In this document: one piece after another, positions 1-5,424 of the stretch | Layout: every line of letters starts with the position of its first letter | Numbering within the stretch: the first letter of the stretch is position 1 | Origin: CAIKZJ01 sp964626015 | Lineage (GTDB): Bacteria; Bacteroidota; Ignavibacteria; Tepidaquicellales; Tepidaquicellaceae | Length of the DNA stretch: 5,424 bases | NCBI GenBank assembly: GCA_964626015.1 | Contig: CAZVCC010000106.1 | Span: 1 to 5,424 of the forward strand | Direction of reading: 5' to 3' | Notes under the pieces: generated by a model | Told to the model about the DNA's origin: nothing | The model's input: the letters and a program-made list of their open reading frames with translations, nothing else | Database searches by the model: none | Made by a program: the position numbers and the translations under genes

Positions 1-4
1 TGAG

Positions 5-47
5 TGGTCAATTTTAAGCGAAATCTTGGTCAGATTTTAGACGAAAT
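5..47. repeat. Two tandem TGGTCA-type repeats, probable IS21-family terminal repeats
   Basis: Copy 1 (5-24) reads TGGTCAATTTTAAGCGAAAT. Copy 2 (27-47) keeps TGGTCA, then ATTTTA and CGAAAT, with one extra base and a few changes. A much weaker third copy may lie at 55-69, where TTG and ATTTTAG keep the same 8-base offset. Multiple short terminal repeats beginning GTGGTCA and ending in CGAAAT or CGGAAT are typical of IS21-family ends in Bacteroidota. The likely reading is that the right end of such an element, or a remnant, lies at the left edge of the window. No transposase coding sequence is visible and I cannot fix the exact element boundary. Confidence 0.45.
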
Positions 48-328
48 TAACAAATTGTTATAATTTTAGGTTTCGTGGAGGCGACGTGAAAGTGAATTTA
101 AGAATTTTATTAAATCTATTTAGCAAATTTGATGTGAAAAAGTATTAATTAAAATTATACCTTCGTATAACATTTACATAATTTCTAAGAATTATAATTA
201 CTATTTTATACAAACCAAAAAGTAATTGCATTGAAATGACATTACGGAATTTACTAATAGTATTAATAATTTATTTTTGAATGTATTATTAACAATAAGA
301 GTTTTAAATTTATTAAACTTATAATATT
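48..328. other. Non-coding, very AT-rich leader upstream of the defence operon
   Basis: Together with the repeats at 5-47 this makes a gene-free stretch of about 330 bases. It contains a short GGAGG followed by a 20-codon GTG-started frame (86-148) that I do not accept as a gene, and a candidate promoter near its right end. No RNA gene, long inverted repeat or operator-like palindrome is evident. No small controller (C-protein) gene, as found ahead of some type II systems, is present. Confidence 0.6.
250..279 (+). promoter_or_regulatory. Candidate Bacteroidota-type promoter for the defence operon
   Basis: TATTTTTG at 272-279 matches the -7 consensus TAnnTTTG. An imperfect -33 element, TTTA (consensus TTTG), lies at 250-253, leaving an 18-base spacer. 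Transcription would start near 285, giving a leader of about 45 bases before the ATG at 329. In such AT-rich sequence a chance match is possible, so this is a candidate only. Confidence 0.35.
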
Positions 329-1609
329 ATGAGTACAACTCATAGAATAATAAACGGCGATAGCAGAGATATGAACATGATACAATCAGAATCAATTCAT
401 CTTGCAATTACATCACCTCCTTATTGGCAATTAAAAGATTATGGCTCTGAAAATCAAATAGGATACCATGATAGTTATGAGAATTATATTAACAACTTAA
501 ATCTTGTTTGGAAAGAATGTTATCGTGTTTTACATAATGGATGCCGATTATGTGTGAATATTGGTGATCAATTTGCACGTTCAATTTATTATGGAAGATA
601 TAAAGTAATTCCAATTCGAGAAGAGATTATTAAGTTTTGTGAGAATATTGGATTTGATTATATGGGTGCAATTATTTGGCAAAAAGTAACTACTTCTAAT
701 ACCACAGGCGGCGGTTTGCAGATGGGTTCTTATCCATTCCCACGTAATGGCATTCTTAAGATTGATTATGAATTTATTCTATTATTTAAGAAACTTGGTG
801 ATGCACCAAAACCCACACCAGAGCAAAAAGAACTTTCAAAAATGACATCCGAAGAATGGAATACCTATTTTTCCGGTCATTGGAATTTTAACGGTGTAAG
901 ACAAGATAATCATATTGCAATGTTTCCAGAAGAATTGCCCAAAAGATTAATTAAAATGTTTTCTTTTTCGGGTGATACTGTTCTTGACCCATTTGCTGGT
1001 AGCGGTACAACAAATCTCGCAGCAAAGAATCTTGGAAGAAATTCTGTAGGATATGAAATTAATCCTGAATTTATTTCTGTAATGCAGCAAAAACTTGGGG
1101 CAAATCAAATTGACATGCATGAAACGCAATATGAATTTCTCAATCAGGATACTATTGTTGATTTTGATGAATTAATAAAAAATCAACCTTACATTTTCAA
1201 AGACCCTCATAAACTCGACAAAAAGGTTGACCCGAAGAAATTACAATACGGTTCTAAGATAGATAAAGACAGCAGTAGTAAAAGAGAAGAGTATTATACT
1301 GTTAAAGAAGTAATCTCACCTGAATTACTTAGACTCAATAATGATTTAATCGTTAGGTTAATTGGAATAAAACAGAAAGATGAAAGTAAAGATGAAGCAA
1401 TAAAATATCTATACGCTAAGACAAAAGGTAAAAAGGTTTTTATGAAATATGATGCTCAAAAACATGACGATGAGAGTAATTTGTTATGCTATTTATACCT
1501 TGAGAACAAAACATTTATTAATACGCATTTAATAAAAAGTGGGCTTGTTAACGTAAATGAAATAATTAGTTATAAATATTTAAATAAATTTAAAAATCTT
1601 ATAATATGA
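329..1609 (+). CDS. Beta-class site-specific DNA methyltransferase (probable N4-cytosine) with degenerate SNase-like C-terminal domain
   Basis: This 426-residue protein is predicted to transfer a methyl group from S-adenosylmethionine to DNA and so protect host sites. The catalytic motif IV TSPPYW (28-33) precedes the AdoMet-binding motif I DPFAGSGTT (220-228), followed by GYEINPEF (241-248); this is the beta-class order. TSPPYW favours N4-cytosine over N6-adenine. The block with HWNFNG and HIAMFP (184-200) is typical of such enzymes. The core ends near 260. After a charged linker, residues about 325-420 resemble a staphylococcal nuclease (SNase) fold: VRLIGI (342-347), GKKVFMKYD (367-375), YLYL (388-391), then FINTHLIKSGL. 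By my alignment most catalytic positions are changed (D40 to K348, E43 to D351, R87 to N384, D21 to E332), so the domain is probably non-catalytic, perhaps DNA-binding. The ATG at 329 has no Shine-Dalgarno sequence. The last codons overlap the next gene by 4 bases (ATGA). The likely partner endonuclease is at 4518-5213. Confidence 0.9.
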   Translation: MSTTHRIINGDSRDMNMIQSESIHLAITSPPYWQLKDYGSENQIGYHDSYENYINNLNLVWKECYRVLHNGCRLCVNIGDQFARSIYYGRYKVIPIREEIIKFCENIGFDYMGAIIWQKVTTSNTTGGGLQMGSYPFPRNGILKIDYEFILLFKKLGDAPKPTPEQKELSKMTSEEWNTYFSGHWNFNGVRQDNHIAMFPEELPKRLIKMFSFSGDTVLDPFAGSGTTNLAAKNLGRNSVGYEINPEFISVMQQKLGANQIDMHETQYEFLNQDTIVDFDELIKNQPYIFKDPHKLDKKVDPKKLQYGSKIDKDSSSKREEYYTVKEVISPELLRLNNDLIVRLIGIKQKDESKDEAIKYLYAKTKGKKVFMKYDAQKHDDESNLLCYLYLENKTFINTHLIKSGLVNVNEIISYKYLNKFKNLII

Positions 1610-2697
1610 ATGCAGTCATTATCAACATTTCAAATGAAGATTATTTCTTAAATATATGTATTCCGAATGGTTTTCTAAGTGTGAATATTGCTGGAAATTT
1701 TGATACTCCTCAGGGATTAAGCAATGTTTGCAAAACCTCATATAGCATGTATGCAGATATGAAGAACATAAGAGTGGGTGATATTATTTTTGTTCATTCA
1801 GGGTCGAAAATATATGGCCCGTTTAGAGCCGAATCTGAATTTGTTGAGGATCCATCGGTTCTCGCATTATTTCAAAGTAAGAATATTCATTATTACCCAG
1901 ACCCAAATGTTGCTGGTAGTGGCTGGCAAGGTAATATTACAGGCCCTCCAGCTATTAGTGATTATAGAAGAATATGCATTTCTCATTTTACAGATAATAA
2001 TGGGGTGAATTTATCTTTTACTAATGGTGTAGATGCAAATGAATTATTTAATTTAAAATATCAGCATAAGATTTTTTCAATTGCAGAAAAATGGAAATAT
2101 CCAGATTCATCAAGAACTATTAGACCAATTTTTGAATTTGAATATAAAGAAATCTTAAAACTTCTTGAAATAGAGAATATTGAGAATAATAACCGCTTTA
2201 CAATTAGTCCTTTAAATTTAAGTTCATATTTACCAATCGATTTTATTTTAAATAATAATATTATTGAGGAAGAAAAAATTGTTGAGGGATGGATATTAAG
2301 CCAAATAGGTCGAAATACAAATGTTGATAATATTTTTGGTGAATTTACATCTTTTGGTAATAATGTGCCTATTGGATATATGAAATTTATGGACATAATA
2401 GGATATAAAGAAATATCTTCAAACATAAGAAAATATAAAGTACTTGAAGTCAAGAAAAGTGATTGTATCTTCCCAGAACATATTAAGCAATTAATTAAAT
2501 ATACAGAGGAAGTTTCAAAAATTTTATGTGACAATAATGATAAACTTGTTGATGGATATTTAGTCGCCAAAAATTTCACACAAGAGACAATAGATTTTGT
2601 TAATAATTTCAATAAGACCGCAAGAACAATAAGGCTAATTTCATTTGATTATTCACCACCATTATTTAATACTTTAACACTACAAATAATTGTGTGA
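1606..2697 (+). CDS. Putative two-domain protein: PUA/EVE-like N-terminus plus NucS/DUF91-like PD-(D/E)XK nuclease
   Basis: I do not recognise this 363-residue protein as a named family. The N-terminal part (about 1-170) contains RVGDIIFVHSGSKIYGPF (56-73), which resembles the GD-x-(I/V)-(F/V) strand followed by a turn and a G-I/P-F strand in PUA/EVE-type domains; these often bind modified bases or RNA. The C-terminal part (about 210-350) looks like a PD-(D/E)XK nuclease of the NucS/DUF91 type: E227 in a helix, GR at 235-236, MDIIGY (262-267, D263), YKVLEVKK (277-284, E281 and K283) and a following QLIKY (Q295, Y299) like the QxxxY motif. A reader-plus-nuclease acting on DNA is the natural inference, possibly modification-dependent, but no substrate is known. 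Its ATG overlaps the methyltransferase stop (ATGA), implying translational coupling. The nuclease fold is more certain than the N-terminal assignment. No signal peptide or membrane segment is seen. Confidence 0.7.
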   Translation: MNAVIINISNEDYFLNICIPNGFLSVNIAGNFDTPQGLSNVCKTSYSMYADMKNIRVGDIIFVHSGSKIYGPFRAESEFVEDPSVLALFQSKNIHYYPDPNVAGSGWQGNITGPPAISDYRRICISHFTDNNGVNLSFTNGVDANELFNLKYQHKIFSIAEKWKYPDSSRTIRPIFEFEYKEILKLLEIENIENNNRFTISPLNLSSYLPIDFILNNNIIEEEKIVEGWILSQIGRNTNVDNIFGEFTSFGNNVPIGYMKFMDIIGYKEISSNIRKYKVLEVKKSDCIFPEHIKQLIKYTEEVSKILCDNNDKLVDGYLVAKNFTQETIDFVNNFNKTARTIRLISFDYSPPLFNTLTLQIIV

Positions 2698-2751
2698 ATT
2701 TATTAATAGATTCGATTATAATAAATTAATTTTAATTATATAAATATCAAA

Positions 2752-3873
2752 ATGGAAAACAGTAATTTAGAAATATCTCCGATTCATATTGAAGTTGAAA
2801 ATGGCAAAAAAAGTTTTTACACCGATGGTTACTTGATGTCAATCGGAGAATTAGTTAATATGTATAAAGAAAAGGAACTAATCCTTAATCCCGATTATCA
2901 AAGATTATTTAGGTGGAGTTTAAGGCAACAATCTCGTTTTATTGAGTCGATTCTTCTTGGTATACCTCTTCCAACTATATTTGTATTTCAAAATGAGAAA
3001 GGAATTTGGGAGATCGTTGATGGAGTCCAGAGGATATCTACTATTTTAAAGTTTATGGGAGAACTGAAAAAAGTAAATTCCGAGGAAAAGGATGAACCAA
3101 CTGAATTAGAAGCTACAAAGATTTTACCAAGTATGAAAGGATTAAAGTGGGTTGACCTTCCTAAGGAACCAATGCAATTGGATTTTAAAAGGACAAAAAT
3201 AGAAATTAAAATAATTAAATATTTATCGGATACAAGCGCAAAATTCGAAGTCTTTCAACGATTGAATAGAGGAGGTACCGATTTGGCGGATCAAGAATTG
3301 AGAAATTGTTCTTTAATCATGACAAATAAACCTTTTAATGATTGGCTTGAAGACCTTAAATCAAATTACGATTATAATAATTGTCTTAATTTATCTGAAA
3401 AATTAATTAAAGAAGATTATCATAAAGAATTAATTTTAAGATTGTTAGTTTTCCCGAGATTTACATTTACCCAATCTCGAGTTGATGAATATCTTGATGA
3501 TTCGATTTTTTATGATGATGATTGCTTGTTAAAGCAGATTGAAAATAAAGTTTTCCTCTTTGATGTTGAAAAAAATAAGTTTGAAAAAACATTTTCAATA
3601 TTATTTACCAATATTGGGGAAGATGTTTTTAAAAAGAATTATAAAGGACAGTTCCTTGAATCATATTTTGAAGCAATTGCCATTGGTTTATATTGGAACG
3701 TAGATAAATATGAAGAGAGTGACCTACCTGCACTTAAATCAAAAATTGATAATATTGAAAAAGATGAAGAATTTATTAAATTGAAAAAACTAAATGTGAA
3801 CACAAAAACAAGAGTACCGAACATGGTTAATTTTGGTAAATCTTATTTCGATAATGAGCAAAAGAAATCGTAA
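2752..3873 (+). CDS. DUF262 (ParB-like/GmrS-like) domain protein
   Basis: This 373-residue protein carries the DUF262 signature clearly: NPDYQRLFRW (46-55) with SRFIESILLGIPLP (61-74), the nucleotide-linked motif IVDGVQRISTI (88-98; D90, G91, Q93, R94) and FQRLNRGGTDLADQELRN (168-185). DUF262 is the ParB-like fold found in GmrS of the GmrSD modification-dependent system and in SspE, where the DGQQR-type motif supports NTP hydrolysis. Here V92 takes the place of the usual first Q. The HNH (DUF1524) half of a fused GmrSD protein is absent: the rest (about 190-373) is helical and acidic, with no H-x-x-P or HNH motif seen. It follows a 54-base gap with no evident promoter or terminator, so readthrough from upstream is likely. 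Its 3' end overlaps the HEPN gene by 20 bases, and the pair probably acts together. Confidence 0.85.
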   Translation: MENSNLEISPIHIEVENGKKSFYTDGYLMSIGELVNMYKEKELILNPDYQRLFRWSLRQQSRFIESILLGIPLPTIFVFQNEKGIWEIVDGVQRISTILKFMGELKKVNSEEKDEPTELEATKILPSMKGLKWVDLPKEPMQLDFKRTKIEIKIIKYLSDTSAKFEVFQRLNRGGTDLADQELRNCSLIMTNKPFNDWLEDLKSNYDYNNCLNLSEKLIKEDYHKELILRLLVFPRFTFTQSRVDEYLDDSIFYDDDCLLKQIENKVFLFDVEKNKFEKTFSILFTNIGEDVFKKNYKGQFLESYFEAIAIGLYWNVDKYEESDLPALKSKIDNIEKDEEFIKLKKLNVNTKTRVPNMVNFGKSYFDNEQKKS

Positions 3874-4507
3874 TATATTTGAATTACAAGAAAGCATCGA
3901 TAAAGAATACTCTTTAAGAATTTCCGAATTATCTTTTTTAAAGGGAAAATTATATCCATTGACAAATATTGAGAGTAAAATATATGCACGAATATTAATA
4001 GTTTTGTTATATGCACATTGGGAAGGATTTATAAAAAACATTAGTCAATACTATATTCAATTTGTTTATCATCAAAATCATATATCCAAAGATCTTATTT
4101 ATGGGCTCGTTACAATTAGCCATTTAAGAGAGCTTAATTCATATATAGAATCAAAAGTAAGTTTAAAAATAAAATCTTTAAAATCAATTTTTAATAATCT
4201 TGATAGTAAAGCTCAAATACCATATGATTATATAATAGCCACTTATTCAAATTTGAATACTGATGTTTTAACAGAAATATGTTCAATAATCGGATTAGAT
4301 GATAACAAATATTCATTAAAAAAAGGGATTATTGATCAACAATTGTTAAAGAATAGAAATGATATAGCTCATGGTGAATTAATTTCTATAGAACCTAAAG
4401 AAGCTGAAGAAATATTCGATAAAATTATAAACATTATTAATGAGTTCAAAAATGATGTATTGAATTATGCCTCTATGAAAAAATATCTACTACTTAATAA
4501 TATTTAA
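3854..4507 (+). CDS. HEPN-domain putative ribonuclease, MAE_28990/MAE_18760-like
   Basis: This small, largely helical protein (217 residues from the ATG at 3854) has the two hallmarks of this HEPN family: an N-terminal helix with ARILIVLLYAHWEGFIKN (45-62) and a late KNRNDIAHGE (166-175). The latter contains the HEPN catalytic motif R-x4-H (R168, H173, with N169 and D170 between). Such proteins are predicted metal-independent RNases and often sit beside DUF262 proteins or restriction-modification genes. Both motif residues are intact, so it is probably active. A TTG at 3833 would add seven residues. I prefer the ATG because it matches the start-codon use of the other genes and gives a shorter, 20-base overlap with the upstream gene. 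That overlap suggests translational coupling and a balanced DUF262-HEPN pair, perhaps toxin and regulator or two subunits. The RNA target cannot be deduced. Confidence 0.82.
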   Translation: MSKRNRNIFELQESIDKEYSLRISELSFLKGKLYPLTNIESKIYARILIVLLYAHWEGFIKNISQYYIQFVYHQNHISKDLIYGLVTISHLRELNSYIESKVSLKIKSLKSIFNNLDSKAQIPYDYIIATYSNLNTDVLTEICSIIGLDDNKYSLKKGIIDQQLLKNRNDIAHGELISIEPKEAEEIFDKIINIINEFKNDVLNYASMKKYLLLNNI

Positions 4508-4517
4508 CATTCTGAAA

Positions 4518-5213
4518 ATGAAAAAGTTTTCGTTAGAATTCGGTAAAAAGGAAAAGGTTTTAAACTATGCCTGTCAAACATATCAACTCTCTCGTCCAAA
4601 TAAAGTTGGCACCGTAATGGCTCTTATAAGAGAATGCCAACCAAAAACAATTGAAGAATGGGAAAAATGGTATTTTGAAAATGCTAATACTGATGGAAAG
4701 AAACCAACTAGAGTAACAAAAGAAAGTCTTGAAGAACTAGGGGAAAGGCTTTATACAAAAATTAAGGAAATTGTAATACCTGAATGGACTGAAGCCTTTA
4801 ATCAGTTAACTTTACAAGATTGTATCGATTACATTTATAATCTGACAATTAATAGAACTTTCGACGGTTTCCTTAGAGAAAAATCTGTAATTGAAGATAA
4901 TCTGGCAAAAGTGTTCCCACAAGTCAGATTTGAAGAAAGTGATCCCGAGCTTGATCATGCTGGGGATATAGATTTCCTTGGGTGGGTTGATGAAAAAGCT
5001 TTCGGAATTCAAATAAAACCTATTACTGCAAAAGCAAATTTTGGAAATTATTCCGCAACGGAAAGAATGAAGGCAAGTTTTGAAGACTTCACTGCAATAT
5101 ATGGTGGGAAAGTTTTCGTAGTATTTAGTATTGATGATAAGATTAGTAACGATAATGTTATAAAAGAGATCGAACTTGAAATAAATCGTTTATCTAAATC
5201 AAATTCCATTTAA
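4518..5213 (+). CDS. MjaI-family type II restriction endonuclease
   Basis: This 231-residue protein is predicted to cut DNA lacking the cognate methylation. It resembles the MjaI family from memory of its pattern: an N-terminal LNYACQ...SRPNKVGTVMALIRE (15-39), then KTIEEWEKWYFE (43-54), an INRTFDGFLRE stretch (111-121), and a nuclease core. The core reads DPELDHAGDIDFLGW (142-156) followed by FGIQIKP (162-168), which gives a PD-(D/E)XK-type site with D150 and/or D152 and Q165-x-K167, glutamine replacing the usual acidic residue. MjaI itself cuts at CTAG; whether this protein keeps that specificity cannot be read from the sequence. Length fits the family. The gene starts 10 bases after the HEPN stop with no ribosome-binding site visible, and is the last gene of the operon, three genes away from its presumed methyltransferase. 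Confidence 0.8.
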   Translation: MKKFSLEFGKKEKVLNYACQTYQLSRPNKVGTVMALIRECQPKTIEEWEKWYFENANTDGKKPTRVTKESLEELGERLYTKIKEIVIPEWTEAFNQLTLQDCIDYIYNLTINRTFDGFLREKSVIEDNLAKVFPQVRFEESDPELDHAGDIDFLGWVDEKAFGIQIKPITAKANFGNYSATERMKASFEDFTAIYGGKVFVVFSIDDKISNDNVIKEIELEINRLSKSNSI

Positions 5214-5222
5214 TACGGATTC

Positions 5223-5241
5223 CTCGCCTGCAGCAGGCAAG
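5223..5241. repeat. GC-rich palindrome after the operon
   Basis: GCCTGCAGCAGGC (5226-5238) is a perfect inverted repeat around one central base. It extends to 5223-5241 with two further pairs and one mismatch. It begins 10 bases after the endonuclease stop and stands out in AT-rich surroundings. No U-run follows, so it is not a classic intrinsic terminator. It could still be a weak transcription end or mRNA 3' stabiliser, or a copy of a dispersed GC-rich palindrome. Confidence 0.55.
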
Positions 5242-5322
5242 TAGATAGAACATTTGTGAATGACATAAAACGAATGATAAACATAAAGAATGGCAAGCCG
5301 AAATGATTTCATATTACACGAC

Positions 5323-5353
5323 TTGCAAATATCGTTCAATATATATAGTTTTG
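5323..5353 (+). promoter_or_regulatory. Candidate Bacteroidota-type promoter for the downstream thiamine gene(s)
   Basis: TTG at 5323-5325 serves as the -33 element and TAGTTTTG at 5346-5353 matches TAnnTTTG, with a 20-base spacer that is close to ideal. The predicted start site near 5358-5362 lies about 20 bases before the riboswitch core, which is the expected placement. This functional context makes it a stronger candidate than the promoter proposed near 272. Confidence 0.6.
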
Positions 5354-5374
5354 TAATAGTTCTTTAGATATAAA

Positions 5375-5424
5375 GTATTGGGGTGCTGCCCTGCGGGAAG
5401 CAGGGATGCTGAGATTAAACCCTT
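5375..5424 (+). promoter_or_regulatory. TPP riboswitch (THI-box), 5' half, truncated by window end
   Basis: The conserved THI-box core is present: GGGGTGC (5380-5386), a variable P3 hairpin formed by CCCTGC (5389-5394) and GCAGGG (5400-5405) around a five-base loop, then GCTGAGA (5408-5414) and ACCCTT (5419-5424). GGGT at 5381-5384 pairs with ACCC at 5419-5422 to form P2. The pyrophosphate-sensing half should follow immediately outside the window, beginning with a GAACCTGA-like stretch. The element binds thiamine pyrophosphate and represses thiamine synthesis or uptake genes. The gene it controls is not in the window. The 5' limit of stem P1 is approximate. Confidence 0.93.

Noticed and set aside
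86..148. Possible 20-codon leader peptide (GTG start, preceded by GGAGG at 77-81)
   Set aside because: Shine-Dalgarno use is not seen for the real genes here, the frame is short, the peptide has no regulatory motif, and it is about 180 bases from the operon and upstream of the candidate promoter. Chance or an IS remnant is more likely.
2061..2612. Minus-strand open frame of 183 codons inside the PUA/EVE-like plus nuclease gene
   Set aside because: It lies wholly within a plus-strand gene with recognisable nuclease motifs, and its translation is low-complexity (rich in S, I, L, F, K) with no family resemblance. AT-rich sequence readily leaves such shadows open.
3833..3853. TTG start giving a 224-residue HEPN protein
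   Set aside because: An in-frame ATG seven codons later gives a smaller overlap with the upstream gene and fits the ATG use of its neighbours. The TTG start cannot be excluded.
3790..4041. Minus-strand open frame spanning the DUF262-HEPN junction
   Set aside because: It overlaps two well-supported genes on the other strand, shows no domain-like pattern and has no promoter-like context.
2752..4507. Reading the DUF262 gene as part of a complete GmrSD, Ssp or BREX system
   Set aside because: No HNH (DUF1524) domain, no phosphorothioation genes and no BREX core genes are present. The only partner visible is the HEPN protein.
5223..5250. Intrinsic terminator for the defence operon
   Set aside because: The palindrome has only a short clean stem around a tight loop and is followed by TAGATAGAAC rather than a T-run.

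Overview
The window is AT-rich (roughly 30% G+C by eye). Its genes start without Shine-Dalgarno sequences, and the two candidate promoters fit the Bacteroidota pattern (TTG or similar near -33, TAnnTTTG near -7). A member of the Bacteroidota is the best guess. This rests on promoter style and composition, not on a phylogenetic marker.

Layout. Positions 1-47 carry two tandem copies of a repeat starting TGGTCA, which resemble the multiple terminal repeats of IS21-family elements, so an insertion sequence or its remnant probably lies just to the left. Positions 48-328 are non-coding and hold a candidate promoter near 250-279. Five genes then run on the + strand with little or no spacing (329-5213), apparently as one operon. 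In order they encode: a beta-class DNA methyltransferase with a degenerate staphylococcal-nuclease-like tail; a two-part protein with a possible PUA/EVE-like N-terminus and a NucS-like PD-(D/E)XK nuclease C-terminus; a stand-alone DUF262 (ParB-like) protein; a HEPN-type putative ribonuclease of the MAE_28990/MAE_18760 kind; and a MjaI-family type II restriction endonuclease. After the operon come a GC-rich palindrome, a good Bacteroidota-style promoter, and the 5' half of a TPP (THI-box) riboswitch cut off by the window end. The right edge is therefore the leader of a thiamine gene or operon.

How the genes may work together. The first and last genes form a plausible type II restriction-modification pair. 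If the nuclease keeps the specificity of MjaI the site would be CTAG, with N4-cytosine methylation predicted. Three further defence-type genes are nested between methyltransferase and endonuclease: a possible modified-DNA reader/nuclease translationally coupled to the methyltransferase, and a DUF262-HEPN pair with overlapping reading frames. This looks like a layered anti-phage cassette in which cleavage of unmodified DNA is backed by a second nuclease and an RNase-type, possibly suicidal, module. The layered function is inference; the gene order and motifs are visible directly. By eye CTAG occurs only twice in the window, both times inside the endonuclease gene.
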